The notes under the pieces are model-generated. The model saw nothing but the letters and a program-made list of their open reading frames with translations. It was not told the origin of the DNA and made no database searches. A program made the translations under genes and the position numbers. From Amycolatopsis albispora (GTDB lineage: Bacteria; Actinomycetota; Actinomycetes; Mycobacteriales; Pseudonocardiaceae): DNA of 64,000 nucleotides. Position 1 is the stretch's first letter; each line of letters starts with the position of its first letter. The DNA is taken from assembly GCF_003312875.1 (NCBI RefSeq), contig NZ_CP015163.1, forward strand, positions 1,054,001-1,118,000, given 5' to 3'. Below are positions 24,933-34,380 of this stretch, piece after piece.

Positions 24933-26417
24933 TCATCGCCTGGTCAGGAGAACCGGGAGTCCGTCGGCCGGAACCGGTAGCGAAACGTAGTCCCAGCGCG
25001 CTTCGTAGTTCGCCGGGACGGACCAGCGGAAACGCCGCAGCATTTCGTGCAGCAGCGCCTTCACCTCGTACATGCCGAAGTGGAGCCCGATGCACTTGTG
25101 CGCACCGCCGCCGAACGGCATCCAGGCATAGCGGTGGTTGCGATCTTCCCGCCGTGCCTCGGAAAACCGCTCCGGGTCGAAGCGCAGCGGGTCGGTCCAG
25201 CACGCCGGGTCGAAGTGGTTGATCGTCGGCGACACGCCGACGAGCGTGTCCGCCGGTAGGTGAAACCCCAGTACTTCGGTGTCGTGCAAGGTTTTCCGGG
25301 CCAGCGATGGTACGGGCGCGACCAGCCGCAGCGCCTCCTTGATCACCAGTTCCAGTGTGGACAGTTCACCGAGTGCGGTGACGTCCGGCGGGTCGTCACC
25401 GAGGCGCAGTGACTCCTCGCGCACGCGTTCCTGCCATTCGGGGTGCTTGGCCAGGTAGTAGACGGCGGCGGTGCTGGTGATCGTGGTGGTGTCGTGCGCG
25501 GCCATCATCAGGAAGATCATGTGGTTGACCACGTCGGCGTCGGAGAAGCGTTCGCCGTCTTCGGTGGTGGCGTGGCACAGCGCGGAGAACAGGTCCGCGC
25601 CGTCGTCGCGGCGCTTGGCCGGCAGGTTCTCGCGGAAGTAGCGCTCCAGCACCTTGCGGCCGTTGAGCCCGGCCGCCCACCGCCCGCCGGGCACGGGGTA
25701 GCGCACGATCGCGGTGCCCGCGCGCACCGAATCGACGAACGCGCGGTTGAGTCGCGCGCTGTCGTCACCGCTGGGCATGTCCATGAACACCCGGCTCGCC
25801 ACATCGAGGGTCAGCCGCTTGAGTGACCAGTAGAGGCGCGGGCGCGAATCCGGCGCCCACGCGCCGATGCCCTCACGCAGCGCGGGCCCCATCTGGGCGA
25901 CGTACCCGGCGAGGCGGTCACGGGTGAAGGCGGACTGCATGATCCGGCGGTGCGCGTGGTGCTCGCCGAAGTCGAGCAGCATCAGGCCGCGCTGGAAGAA
26001 CCGCTCGATGAAGAACTCCCAGCCCTGCTGCGAGAACGCCTTGTCCTTGTTGACCAGTGCGAGCTGGGTGGCGTCGGGCCCGGAGAGGCTGACGATGCGG
26101 CGGCCGAAGGCGCCCATCCAGGAGACGGGACCGTACAGCTCGTAGCGGCGCAGGGCCCACTCGACGCCGAAGCGCATGAAGTCGAGCGAATGCCCGATCA
26201 GCGGCGCGCCGTCGTCGCCGGGAATGGCCTTGAGGCCGCTGCCCGCCGGGGGCGTGGCGAGTTCCCTGGTCGGCCAGCGCTGCCCGAGCAGCCTGCGGTC
26301 GACCGCGCGGGGGAGCGGGATCGAGGTGAGCGGCGGGACGCGCTCGCGGAGCGCGGTGGCCACTTCGCTCACCTTGCTCACTTTGCTGGCGGCCGGGGCG
26401 GAGAGCGGGCTCGGCAC
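24933..26417 (-). CDS. Cytochrome P450, CYP136-like
   Basis: 494 residues. The oxygen-binding I-helix motif is AAHDTT (306-311), ExxR is EALR (361-364) and the haem ligand is Cys442 in FGGGAHKCIG. Long stretches, such as RGLMLLDFGEHHAHRRIMQS and DADVVNHMIFLMMAAHDT, match mycobacterial CYP136 closely from memory; its substrate is not known. A ferredoxin and reductase are not adjacent, so redox partners are elsewhere. The GTG at 26417 has GAGGAG six bases upstream and gives family length. It lies downstream of metE on the same strand but is separated from it by a 55-bp perfect hairpin, so it probably has its own promoter. Confidence 0.88.
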   Translation of the reverse strand: MPSPLSAPAASKVSKVSEVATALRERVPPLTSIPLPRAVDRRLLGQRWPTRELATPPAGSGLKAIPGDDGAPLIGHSLDFMRFGVEWALRRYELYGPVSWMGAFGRRIVSLSGPDATQLALVNKDKAFSQQGWEFFIERFFQRGLMLLDFGEHHAHRRIMQSAFTRDRLAGYVAQMGPALREGIGAWAPDSRPRLYWSLKRLTLDVASRVFMDMPSGDDSARLNRAFVDSVRAGTAIVRYPVPGGRWAAGLNGRKVLERYFRENLPAKRRDDGADLFSALCHATTEDGERFSDADVVNHMIFLMMAAHDTTTITSTAAVYYLAKHPEWQERVREESLRLGDDPPDVTALGELSTLELVIKEALRLVAPVPSLARKTLHDTEVLGFHLPADTLVGVSPTINHFDPACWTDPLRFDPERFSEARREDRNHRYAWMPFGGGAHKCIGLHFGMYEVKALLHEMLRRFRWSVPANYEARWDYVSLPVPADGLPVLLTRR

Positions 26418-26520
26418 GGTCGGCTCCTCTCGTCGCTGAGAGACCTGCCCCCTCACCATGCCCCCTTGTTGGCAGTCTGACAAGAACGCGAACGGGTCCA
26501 GTTCGCGAGGGCCCCGGCCG

Positions 26521-26575
26521 TGTCACGAATGTGGCTTTCGAGACGCCGAACGTCTCGAAAGCCACATTCGTGACA
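26521..26575. repeat. 55-bp perfect hairpin repeat, copy A (metE terminator position)
   Basis: Two 25-base arms (26521-26545 and 26551-26575) are exact reverse complements around the loop CCGAA. It starts 20 bases after the metE stop codon (minus strand), where a terminator is expected. A second copy, 52 of 55 identical, lies at 60167-60210 plus 61435-61445, where an IS30 element has split it. Core arm sequence: CACGAATGTGGCTTTCG. Confidence 0.85.
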
Positions 26576-26595
26576 TCGGGTCACCCCCGTGCGGG

Positions 26596-28872
26596 TTAGG
26601 GGAGTTCGGCGCGCAGGCGACGGGCGGCCGCCACCAGATTGCGCAGCGCCGGTTCGACTTCCGCGTAGCCCCGGGTTTTCAGGCCGCAGTCCGGGTTCAC
26701 CCAGATCCGCTCCCGCGGCACGGCCGCCACGGCGGTCCGCAGCAGGCTCGTCACCTCCTCGACGTCCGGCACCCGCGGCGAGTGGATGTCGTACACCCCC
26801 GGGCCGACGCCCCGCTCGAAGTCACCCAAGCCGTCCAGGACCTCCATCCGGGAGCGCGCCGCCTCGATGCTGGTGACGTCGGCGTCGATGGCGTCGATCG
26901 CGGGCAGGATGTCCCCGAACTCCGAGTAGCACATGTGCGTGTGGACCTGCGTCGAATCCGCGATGCCCGAGGTGGCCAGCCGGAACGAGCCGACCGCCCA
27001 GTCGAAGTAGGCCTGGTGCGCCGAAGCACGCAGCGGCAGCAGCTCCCGCAGCGCCGGCTCGTCGACCTGGATGATCCGGATGCCCGCCGACTCCAGGTCG
27101 TGCACCTCGTCGCGGATCGCCAGCGCCACCTGCCGCGCGGTGTCCGCGAGCGGCTGGTCGTCGCGCACGAACGACCACGCCAGAATGGTCACCGGCCCGG
27201 TCAGCATGCCCTTGACCGGCTTCGGCGTCAGCGACTGCGCGTACGACGCCCAGTCCACCGTCATCGGCCGCGGCCGCGAGACGTCGCCGTACAGGATTGG
27301 CGGCCGCACGCACCGCGAACCGTAGGACTGCACCCAGCCGTGCTCCGTCGCGGCGAACCCGGCCAGTTGCTCGGCGAAGTACTGCACCATGTCGTTGCGC
27401 TCCGGCTCCCCGTGCACCAGCACGTCGAGCCCGAGGTCTTCCTGCAGCCGCACCACTTTCTCGATTTCGGCGTGCATGCGCGCGCGGTAGGTCTCCGCGT
27501 CGATCCGCCCGGCCCGCAGTGCCGCGCGCGCCTTGCGCACGTCACCGGTCTGCGGGAACGACCCGATCGTGGTGCTCGGCAAGGCGGGCAGGCCGAGCGC
27601 CTCGGCCTGCGCCGCCGCGCGCCGGTGGTAGTCGCCGCGGCGGCTGTGCTCCGGCTTCAGCGCGGCCAGCCGAGCCCGGACGCGGTCGTCACGCAGGTCA
27701 CCGGCGTTCGCCCGGTCCGCGGTCGCCGCACGCGCCGCGCCCAGGTCCGCCGGCTCCCCGGCGAGCGCCCGCCCGAGCAGCACCACCTCTTCGACCTTCT
27801 GCTCGGCGAACGCCAGCCAGCCACGCAGTCGTTCGTCCAAATCGGACTCGCGCGCGGCGTCGTACGGCACGTGCAGCAGCGAGCACGAAGTGGACACGCT
27901 GACCGACCCCGCGGTGCCCAGGAGTGTCGCGGCCTTCGCCAGCGCGGCGTCGGCGTCCACCCGCCAGATGTTGCGGCCGTCCACCACCCCGGCCAGCACT
28001 TCCTTGTCCCGCAACGAGTTCTCCGCCGCGACGGCTTCGACCGCGGCCGGTTCGGTGACCAGGTCCACGGCCAGCGCGTCGACAGGGGAGCGGGCCAGCA
28101 CACCGAGCGCGTCACCCAGCGCGCCGAAGTACCCGGCGACCAGCAGCTTCGGCCGCCGCGTCAACTCACCCAGCGCGGTGTAGGCCTGCCGCAGCGCTTC
28201 CAGTTCCTCGGGCGTGCGGTCGGCGGCGAAGGCCGGTTCGTCCAGCTGCACCCACCGGACACCTTCGTCGTGCAGCGTGGTCAGCAACTGCGCGTAGGCG
28301 GTGACCAGCTGGGGGAGCAGGTCGAGCGGCCGGAAACCGCGGGGTGCGCCGCCCGCCGCCTTCGCCAGCAGGAGATAGGTCACCGGCCCGACGAGCACCG
28401 GCCGCGTCTCGACACCGATCGCCCTGGCTTCGCGGTACTCGTCCAGCGGCTTGCCGCCAGCGACGGTGAATTCGGTGTCCGGGCCCAGTTCCGGCACCAG
28501 GTAGTGGTAGTTCGTGTCGAACCACTTGGTCATCTCGAGCGCGGGTGCCTCCTGGACCCCGCGCGCCGCGGCGAAGTAGGTGTCGATCGCGGACAGGCCC
28601 AGCTCGGTGAACCGGGACGGCAGCGCGCCGAACAACACGGTGGTGTCGAGCACCTGGTCGTAGTAGGAGAAGGTGTTCGACGGCACCGAGCCGAGCCCGG
28701 CCTTCGCCAGCCGCTGCCAGGTGTCCAGGCGCAGTCCACGCGCCACCTTCTGCAGTTCCGCTTCGTCGATCCGGCCTGCCCAGTAGCCTTCGACGGCCTT
28801 CTTCAACTCCCGATCGGGGCCGATCCTCGGGTAACCGAGAACGGTCGAACCCAGGCGGTCTTGGTCTGCCAC
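26596..28872 (-). CDS. metE: Cobalamin-independent methionine synthase
   Basis: 758 residues, the usual length, with both barrels. It transfers the methyl of 5-methyltetrahydropteroyl-triglutamate to homocysteine. The N-terminal signature is [20 protein letters not shown]; zinc ligands appear in [10 protein letters not shown] (His and Cys) and in [11 protein letters not shown] (Cys); PIGSFPQT-like substrate contacts read [13 protein letters not shown]. The GTG at 28872 follows GAGGAGAG. A cobalamin riboswitch occupies its 5' leader, so it should be shut off when B12 allows the MetH enzyme to work. It lies downstream of nrdB and ends before hairpin copy A. Confidence 0.96.
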   Translation of the reverse strand: MADQDRLGSTVLGYPRIGPDRELKKAVEGYWAGRIDEAELQKVARGLRLDTWQRLAKAGLGSVPSNTFSYYDQVLDTTVLFGALPSRFTELGLSAIDTYFAAARGVQEAPALEMTKWFDTNYHYLVPELGPDTEFTVAGGKPLDEYREARAIGVETRPVLVGPVTYLLLAKAAGGAPRGFRPLDLLPQLVTAYAQLLTTLHDEGVRWVQLDEPAFAADRTPEELEALRQAYTALGELTRRPKLLVAGYFGALGDALGVLARSPVDALAVDLVTEPAAVEAVAAENSLRDKEVLAGVVDGRNIWRVDADAALAKAATLLGTAGSVSVSTSCSLLHVPYDAARESDLDERLRGWLAFAEQKVEEVVLLGRALAGEPADLGAARAATADRANAGDLRDDRVRARLAALKPEHSRRGDYHRRAAAQAEALGLPALPSTTIGSFPQTGDVRKARAALRAGRIDAETYRARMHAEIEKVVRLQEDLGLDVLVHGEPERNDMVQYFAEQLAGFAATEHGWVQSYGSRCVRPPILYGDVSRPRPMTVDWASYAQSLTPKPVKGMLTGPVTILAWSFVRDDQPLADTARQVALAIRDEVHDLESAGIRIIQVDEPALRELLPLRASAHQAYFDWAVGSFRLATSGIADSTQVHTHMCYSEFGDILPAIDAIDADVTSIEAARSRMEVLDGLGDFERGVGPGVYDIHSPRVPDVEEVTSLLRTAVAAVPRERIWVNPDCGLKTRGYAEVEPALRNLVAAARRLRAELP

Positions 28873-28981
28873 AGCTCTCTCCTCGCGAGCTCGTCCGACG
28901 AGCCCGGGGCGGCAAGGACGGCACAGCGCAGCACGAACCAGCGACCTGGTTCGGACCTGTCCTCCCGCGGGACCCGGACCC

Positions 28982-29002
28982 GCGCGCGCCGACGGCGCGC
29001 GC
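28982..29002 (-). terminator. Hairpin of the riboswitch expression platform
   Basis: GCGCGCGCC (28982-28990) and GGCGCGCGC (28994-29002) pair perfectly around a three-base loop, directly 3' of the cobalamin aptamer. It could act as a transcription terminator or be part of a switch with the aptamer 3' strand. A second dyad, GCTCGTCCGACGAGC (28889-28903), lies just upstream of the metE Shine-Dalgarno and may sequester it. Confidence 0.5.
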
Positions 29003-29178
29003 ACCACCGGCAGGTATTCGGACTCGCGGGCGAGGCTCCGGAAAAGGGAGCCGGACCTACTGGCTGTCGCTTCCCGGGCGGGTGCCCAGTGCTTGACCGC
29101 GGGCGCGGTGACAGCGTTCGTTCCCGCTTACCGCTGCGGGGCAGTCCCGGATTCACACCGGGTTCCCTGTTGCCTCCC
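29003..29178 (-). ncRNA. Cobalamin riboswitch upstream of metE
   Basis: Read on the minus strand, the 5' part contains GTGTGAATCCGGGACTG and CCCCGCAGCGGTAAGC, the conserved core of the adenosylcobalamin aptamer, and the 3' part contains the B12 box AGTCCGAATACCTGCC (29009-29024). Order and spacing match the class. It sits between nrdB and metE; the gene downstream is the B12-independent enzyme, the classic target, repressed when B12 is plentiful. Confidence 0.92.
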
Positions 29179-29251
29179 CACCACGCGGCCGCGAAAAAGG
29201 CTCGGCCACGCCATGGCGAACCAGTGGCGTGGCCGAGCCTAGCGGGAAAGA

Positions 29252-30337
29252 TCAGTCCCAGTCGAGTGCGCCGCCGCTCTGGTACTCGATGACGCGGGTC
29301 TCGAAGAAGTTCTTCTCCTTCTTCAGGTCCATCGCCTCCGACATCCACGGGAACGGGTTCTCGTTCTCGCCGTAGATCGGCGCCAGGCCGATCTGCTGCG
29401 CGCGGCGGTCGGTGATGAAGTGCATGTACTGCTCGCACAGCTGGGCCGACAGCCCGAGCATGCCGCGCGGCATGGTGTCGCGCGCGTAGGCGACCTCCAG
29501 CTCGCACGCCTCCATCAGCATGCCGCGCACCTCCGCCTGGAACTCCTCCGTCCACAGGTGCGGGTTCTCGATCTTGATCTGGTTGATGCAGTCGATGCCG
29601 AAGTTCAGGTGGATCGACTCGTCACGCAGGATGTACTGGTACTGCTCGGCGATGCCGACCATCTTGTTCCGGCGGCCCAGCGACAGGATCTGCGCGAAGC
29701 CGGTGTAGAACCACATGCCCTCGAAGATCACGTAGAACGCCACCAGGTCACGCAGGAAGGCCTGGTCGGCCTCCGGCGTGCCGGTCTCGAAGTCCGGGTT
29801 CTCCAGGTTCTGCGTGTACTTCAGCGCCCACGCGTCCTTGTCGGCGATCGAGGGCACCTCGCGGTACATGTTGAACAGCTCGCCCTCGACCAGGCCGAGG
29901 CTCTCGCAGATGTACTGGAAGGTGTGCGTGTGCACGGCCTCCTCGAAGGCCTGGCGCAGCAGGTACTGGCGGCACTCCGGGTTGGTGATCTGCCGGTAGA
30001 CCGCGAGCACGATGTTGTTCGCGACCAGCGACTCCGCGGTGGCGAAGAAGCCCAGGTTCCGCTTGAGCATCTGCCGCTCGTCCTCGGTCAGCCCGTCGGG
30101 CGACTTCCACAGCGCGATGTCGGCCTGCATGGCGACCTCGGTCGGCATCCAGTGGTTGTTGCAGCCGGCCAGGTACTTCTCCCACGCCCAGGTGTACTTG
30201 AGCGGGAGCAGCTGGTTCACGTCGGCGCGGGCGTTGATCATGCGCTTGTCGTCGACGCTGATGCGCTCGGCGCCGCGCTCGATCTCACCGAGGCCGGTGG
30301 CGTCGGTGAGCGGTGCTGGGGTTTCGGTGTTGGTCAT
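29252..30337 (-). CDS. nrdB: Ribonucleotide reductase small subunit, class Ic-like
   Basis: 361 residues. The di-metal ligands are recognisable: Glu102 in [10 protein letters not shown], Glu133 and His136 in FEEAVHTH, and later EGMWF and RDESIHLNF. The position that carries the radical Tyr in class Ia enzymes is Phe140 ([11 protein letters not shown]), and the first ligand, Asp in E. coli, is Glu102; the 31- and 7-residue spacings match E. coli Asp84, Glu115 and Tyr122 exactly. Phe plus Glu is the signature of class Ic subunits, such as that of Chlamydia, which use a Mn(IV)/Fe(III) centre instead of a tyrosyl radical. It starts 17 bases after nrdA and forms an operon with it. Confidence 0.93.
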   Translation of the reverse strand: MTNTETPAPLTDATGLGEIERGAERISVDDKRMINARADVNQLLPLKYTWAWEKYLAGCNNHWMPTEVAMQADIALWKSPDGLTEDERQMLKRNLGFFATAESLVANNIVLAVYRQITNPECRQYLLRQAFEEAVHTHTFQYICESLGLVEGELFNMYREVPSIADKDAWALKYTQNLENPDFETGTPEADQAFLRDLVAFYVIFEGMWFYTGFAQILSLGRRNKMVGIAEQYQYILRDESIHLNFGIDCINQIKIENPHLWTEEFQAEVRGMLMEACELEVAYARDTMPRGMLGLSAQLCEQYMHFITDRRAQQIGLAPIYGENENPFPWMSEAMDLKKEKNFFETRVIEYQSGGALDWD

Positions 30338-30353
30338 CTTGTTCAGTCGTTCC

Positions 30354-33300
30354 TTACTGGCAGGCTTCGCAGTCGGGGTCGTCGATCCGGCAGGCGGCAC
30401 CGTCGGTGGCGGCGAAGTCCACGTCGTCCACCTTCGGCAGCTCCTTGGGCTTGACCACCGGAGCCGGCGGCACCGCCGGGACCACGGCCGAAGGCGTGGC
30501 CGGAACAGCGGCCGACGGGGACGGCGATGGCGACGGCGATGGCGACGGCGACGGAGCCGGGGAAGGCGACGGCGAAGCGGCCGGAGCCGGGGTGGCCGAG
30601 ACGGCGTTCAGCTTGCCGTCGGTGCCGCGCAGGGTGCTCTTCTCCACGTGCGTCGCGGACTGCGCCCGCAGGTAGTACGTGGTCTTGAGGCCCTTGTGCC
30701 AGGCGTAGCGGTACAGCTCGTCGAGCTTGCGCCCGCTCGGCGCGGCGATGTACAGGTTCAGCGACTGCGCCTGGTCGATCCACTTCTGCCGCCGCGAGGC
30801 CGCGTCGACCAGCCACTTGCTCTCCACCTCGAACGCGGTGGCGTAGAGCGCCTTGAGGTCGTCGGGCACGCGGTCGATCTGGCCGAGGCTGCCGTCGAAG
30901 TACTTCAGGTCGGAGACCATCACCTCGTCCCACAGGCCACGCTCCTTGAGCGAGCGGACCAGGTGCGGGTTCACCACGGTGAAGTCGCCGGACATGTTCG
31001 ACTTGACGAACAGGTTCTGGAACAGCGGCTCGATGGACTGCCCGACCCCGCAGATGTTGGAGATCGTCGCGGTCGGCGCGATCGCCATCACGTTGGAGTT
31101 GCGCATGCCGACCGTGCGCACGCGCTGGCGCAGCGGCTCCCAGTCCAAAGTGGACGAGGTGTCCACGTCGAGCGCGTCACCGCGGCGGGCGTCGATGAGC
31201 AGCTGCATCGAGTCGATCGGCAGGATGCCCTTGCTCCACAGCGAACCCTCGAAGGTCTGGTACTGCCCGCGCTCCTCCGCCAGGTCGGTCGACGCCGAGA
31301 TGGCGTAGTAGCTGATGTACTCCATGCTGCGGTCGGCGAACTCCACCGCGGCTTCCGAGGACAGCGGCAGGCCCAGCTCGAACAGCGCGTCCTGGAAGCC
31401 CATCAGGCCCAGCCCGATCGGGCGGTGGCGCAGGTTGGACCGGCGTGCCTCGGGAATCGTGTAGAAGTTGATGTCGATCACGTTGTCGAGCATCCGCACC
31501 GCGGTGCGCACGGTCTTCTCGAGCCGCGCGGTGTCCAGCCCGTCCGGGCCGACGTGCTTGAGCAGGTTGACCGAGCCCAGGTTGCACACCGCGACCTCGT
31601 CGGCGCTGGTGTTCAGGGTGATCTCGGTGCACAGGTTCGACGAGTGCACCACGCCGGTGTGCTGCTGCGGCGAGCGCAGGTTGCACGGGTCCTTGAAGGT
31701 GATCCACGGGTGGCCGGTCTCGAACAGCATGGTCAGCATGCGGCGCCACAGGTCGACCGCGCGGACCTTGCGGAACACCTTGATCTCACCGCGCTCGGCG
31801 GCGGCCTCGTACTCGCGGTAGCGCTCGGCGAAGGCGTTGCCGTACAGGTCGTGCAGGTCGGGGACCTCGTTGGGGGAGAACAGGGTCCAGCCCTCGTTGG
31901 CCTCCACCCGGCGGAGGAACTCGTCGGGCACCCAGTTCGCGGTGTTCATGTCGTGGGTGCGGCGGCGGTCGTCACCGGTGTTCTTGCGCAGGTCGAGGAA
32001 CTCCTCGATGTCCACGTGCCAGGTCTCGAGATAGGCGCACGCCGCGCCCTTGCGCTTGCCGCCCTGGTTCACCGCGACCGCGGTGTCGTTGGCGATCTTG
32101 AGGAACGGGACCACGCCCTGCGACTGCCCGTTGGTGCCCTTGATGTGCGCGCCGAGGCCGCGGACCGGGGTCCAGTCGTTGCCGAGCCCGCCCGAGTACT
32201 TCGCCAGCAGCGCGTTGTTCTTGTACGCCTGGAAGATCGAGTCCAGGTCGTCGTCGACGGTGGTGAGGAAGCAGGAGGACAGCTGCGGCCGGGTGGTGCC
32301 GGAGTTGAACAGCGTGGGCGTCGAGGCCATGAAGTGGAACGAGGACAGCAGCTCGTAGAACTCGATGGCGCGGGCTTCGCGGTCGTCCTCGCGGATGGCC
32401 AGGCCCATCGCCACGCGCATGAAGAACGCCTGCGGCAGCTCGAACCGGGTGCCGTTGTGGTGCTGGAAGTAGCGGTCGTAGAGGGTCTGCAGGCCGAGGA
32501 AGCCGAAGTCGAGGTCGCGCTCGGGGCGCAGCGCGGCGGTGATCCGGTCCAGGTCGAACTGGGCCAGCTCGGGGTTGACCAGCTCCAGCTCGATGGCGCG
32601 GCGCAGGTAGTCGCGGAAGTAGCCGGGGTAGATCCCAGCCATCTCGTCCTGGCTGGCCTGGCGCGGGCGGCCGGCCAGGTAGCTCAGCGCCTCGGCACGC
32701 AGCTTGTCGGCCAGCAGGCGGGCGCTGACGTAGGAGTAGTTCGGCTCCTGCTCGACCAGGGTGCGGGCGGCCATGATCTGGGCCAGCGCCAGCTCGTCGG
32801 CGGAGATGCCGTCGTAGAGGTTGCGGCGGGTTTCGGTCAGCACCGGCTCGCTGCTGACGTCGGACAGCCCGGCCACCGCCTCGCCGACCACGTGCGCGAC
32901 GCGGTCCCAGTCGAGCGGGCGCAGCACGCCGTCGGCGGACTTGACGTGCAGGACGTTCTCGTCGCGGGCCGGGCTCGCGGCCTCGGCGGCGGCGCGGGCC
33001 TTGGCCCGCTCGTCGCGGTAGAGCACGTAGGCGCGGGCGACCTTGTGGTGCTCACCGCGCATCAGCATCAGCTCGACCTGGTCCTGGATCTGCTCGATGT
33101 GCAGCGCGGTCTCCGGGCCGGCGTGCCGCAGCAGCGACTGCTCCACCTGCTCGGTCAGCTCGGCGACCAGGTGGTGGATCCGCGAGGAGGCGGCCGCGTC
33201 GTCACCTTCGACGGCGAGGAACGCCTTGGTCATCGCCACCGAGATCTTGTTCGCGTCGAACGGCGACACACTGCCGTCACGGCGGATGACGCGCACGGTG

Positions 33301-33359
33301 GCGGTCTTCTCGGTGACGGACGGTGGCCGCTGGCTTGTCTCGGTGATGTCCAGTGACAT
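30354..33359 (-). CDS. nrdA: Ribonucleoside-diphosphate reductase large subunit
   Basis: 1001 residues. Two ATP-cone-like regions open the protein (about 20-110 and 125-215), then the barrel: [24 protein letters not shown] with the thiyl Cys and Glu, and [10 protein letters not shown]; the specificity and active-site Tyr pair is in the C-terminal third. The mobile redox tail ends DPDCEACQ. Between barrel and tail is a low-complexity Ser-Pro/Ala-Pro linker (about 925-965). Length and duplicated cones fit the partners of class Ic small subunits. The ATG at 33359 begins [10 protein letters not shown]. An NrdR-box-like palindrome lies about 130 bases upstream. Confidence 0.95.
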   Translation of the reverse strand: MSLDITETSQRPPSVTEKTATVRVIRRDGSVSPFDANKISVAMTKAFLAVEGDDAAASSRIHHLVAELTEQVEQSLLRHAGPETALHIEQIQDQVELMLMRGEHHKVARAYVLYRDERAKARAAAEAASPARDENVLHVKSADGVLRPLDWDRVAHVVGEAVAGLSDVSSEPVLTETRRNLYDGISADELALAQIMAARTLVEQEPNYSYVSARLLADKLRAEALSYLAGRPRQASQDEMAGIYPGYFRDYLRRAIELELVNPELAQFDLDRITAALRPERDLDFGFLGLQTLYDRYFQHHNGTRFELPQAFFMRVAMGLAIREDDREARAIEFYELLSSFHFMASTPTLFNSGTTRPQLSSCFLTTVDDDLDSIFQAYKNNALLAKYSGGLGNDWTPVRGLGAHIKGTNGQSQGVVPFLKIANDTAVAVNQGGKRKGAACAYLETWHVDIEEFLDLRKNTGDDRRRTHDMNTANWVPDEFLRRVEANEGWTLFSPNEVPDLHDLYGNAFAERYREYEAAAERGEIKVFRKVRAVDLWRRMLTMLFETGHPWITFKDPCNLRSPQQHTGVVHSSNLCTEITLNTSADEVAVCNLGSVNLLKHVGPDGLDTARLEKTVRTAVRMLDNVIDINFYTIPEARRSNLRHRPIGLGLMGFQDALFELGLPLSSEAAVEFADRSMEYISYYAISASTDLAEERGQYQTFEGSLWSKGILPIDSMQLLIDARRGDALDVDTSSTLDWEPLRQRVRTVGMRNSNVMAIAPTATISNICGVGQSIEPLFQNLFVKSNMSGDFTVVNPHLVRSLKERGLWDEVMVSDLKYFDGSLGQIDRVPDDLKALYATAFEVESKWLVDAASRRQKWIDQAQSLNLYIAAPSGRKLDELYRYAWHKGLKTTYYLRAQSATHVEKSTLRGTDGKLNAVSATPAPAASPSPSPAPSPSPSPSPSPSPSAAVPATPSAVVPAVPPAPVVKPKELPKVDDVDFAATDGAACRIDDPDCEACQ
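30517..30573. repeat. Hexanucleotide repeat coding the Ser-Pro linker of NrdA
   Basis: Reiterated GGCGAC/GGCGAT units on the plus strand encode alternating Ser-Pro on the minus strand. The tract is prone to slippage and separates the catalytic barrel from the CxxC tail. Confidence 0.8.
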
Positions 33360-33487
33360 ACGTGGCTCCAAAAGGGCGCGTTGGTTCGCCACACCGGCTC
33401 GAGAGGCGGTGTGCTGTGCGGTGGTGCAGGTCTGGCCGAGCGGCGCTTCCGGCGGTCTCCCATCGCCGGTGCGCTGTCGGTGCCCAG

Positions 33488-33503
33488 AGACTACATGTAG
33501 GGG
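33488..33503 (-). promoter_or_regulatory. NrdR-box-like palindrome upstream of nrdA
   Basis: CCCCTACATGTAGTCT (minus strand) contains the perfect 10-bp palindrome CTACATGTAG and agrees with about 11 of 16 positions of the NrdR consensus ACACTATATNTAGTGT type. NrdR represses reductase operons, usually through two boxes about 30 bases apart; I see only one. Confidence 0.4.
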
Positions 33504-33692
33504 TGTCAGCGCGCACATGCCCCAACGGGTGGCGTGTCGCGCCTTTCCCGAATGCTGAACTCGACCCTCCCCCAGGCAGGTTAGGGGCTTTCGCTCGCCT
33601 GCTGCTCAGAGGTGGTGGAGGGCCCCGGAACCCGCCCGCCGATCACCCGGGCCGCTGGGCCGTTCGGAATTCGGAACGCCACTCACAGTGAT

Positions 33693-33718
33693 GCCCCGGC
33701 ACCAGCCGGTGCCGGGGC
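33693..33718 (-). terminator. Hairpin terminator after the decarboxylase-like gene
   Basis: GCCCCGGCACC and GGTGCCGGGGC pair over 11 bases around the loop AGCC, about 40 bases beyond the stop codon of the minus-strand gene ending at 33760. Confidence 0.7.
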
Positions 33719-33759
33719 GGGCCACTTCCGAGGGGCCGGGGTTCACCCGGGCCGGTGGC

Positions 33760-34380
33760 CTACTCGCCGAACGTGAGCCGGAAGTCGGCGAGGTGCGCGC
33801 TCGGGCCGGGACGGCGGCCGGCCAGGAAGCCGAGCGGGCCGTCCGGGTTGAGGTTCCAGTTCGCCGACGCCAGGTGCGGGCGGCCGGTGGAGCGGACCGG
33901 CGTGTGCTTCAGCGCGCCGTCGAGTTCCTGGGCGATGCGGAACGCGGCGGGCGGCGCGAACGGCAGCCCGGCGCGCCGCGTGAACGCCGCGGTGGCGATC
34001 CAGCCGTCGTCCAGGCTCGCCGACGCGGTGAAGGTGCGGCCGTGCGTGAAGTCGAAGGCGGCGAGGTCCTTCGGAATGCCCCACAGCGCGCGCCCGCCAG
34101 CCAGCGACACCTCGCTGTCGACCCAGATGTCGGTGATCGTGCCGGTGGCGCGCAGGCCGCCGGAAGGAGCGCGGACCGCGACGGTGGCCAGCAGTTCGTG
34201 GTAGGACAGCCGGCCGGGCGGCTGGTAGTCCAGCCAGGCGGTGACCACCACCGCCCGCCCGGCGACCACCACCGGGCTCAGCCCGTCCGCCAGCGCGGGC
34301 AGCGCGTCCACCGGCACGCGCCAGGTGGTCAGGTACGCCTGACCGGCCAGGTTCCAGGGTTCGGGCGGGTATTCGCTCAT
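33760..34380 (-). CDS. Acetoacetate decarboxylase family protein
   Basis: 206 residues. The pattern ALPALADGLSPVVVAGRAVV, VDSEVSLAGGRALWGIPKDL and the later beta strands fit the acetoacetate-decarboxylase-like superfamily; the WGIPKDLA segment lies near where true decarboxylases place the Schiff-base Lys, and a Lys is present. Actual substrate and reaction are unknown; relatives include decarboxylases and dehydratase-like enzymes. The start overlaps the stop of the enoyl-CoA hydratase gene (ATGA at 34377-34380), so the two are co-translated and may handle successive acyl intermediates (inference). Confidence 0.65.
   Translation of the reverse strand: MSEYPPEPWNLAGQAYLTTWRVPVDALPALADGLSPVVVAGRAVVVTAWLDYQPPGRLSYHELLATVAVRAPSGGLRATGTITDIWVDSEVSLAGGRALWGIPKDLAAFDFTHGRTFTASASLDDGWIATAAFTRRAGLPFAPPAAFRIAQELDGALKHTPVRSTGRPHLASANWNLNPDGPLGFLAGRRPGPSAHLADFRLTFGE

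Larger units (their letters stand above)
33360..33759. other. 400-bp intergenic region upstream of nrdA
   Basis: No convincing gene. It contains the NrdR-like palindrome (33488-33503), a near-palindromic GTTCGGAATTCGGAAC (33662-33677) and the hairpin at 33693-33718. I looked for a cobalamin aptamer, because some actinobacterial nrdAB operons have one, and did not find its conserved core here. Confidence 0.5.

Noticed and set aside
26521..26575. CRISPR repeat or phage attachment site at the 55-bp hairpin
   Set aside because: There are only two copies, about 33 kb apart, with no spacers, no integrase and no tRNA; a terminator-like repeat explains it.
29040..29075. A second B12-box-like word AGCCAGTAGGTCC in the metE leader
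   Set aside because: It falls inside the one aptamer, in the position of an internal loop; the true B12 box is at 29009-29024. One riboswitch, not two.
26458..29292. A 944-codon open frame on the plus strand opposite metE
   Set aside because: It crosses metE, the riboswitch and the hairpin repeat; no domain is visible.
30012..33356. A 1114-codon open frame on the plus strand opposite nrdAB
   Set aside because: It is antisense to two unmistakable reductase genes and its composition (Val, Gln, Arg, His rich) is what high-GC codon bias produces on the opposite strand.
33360..33560. Possible cobalamin riboswitch upstream of nrdA
   Set aside because: A fragment resembling a B12 box (GGCCAGACCTGC on the minus strand) is present, but the GTGAATCCGG and CCGCAGC core elements are absent.
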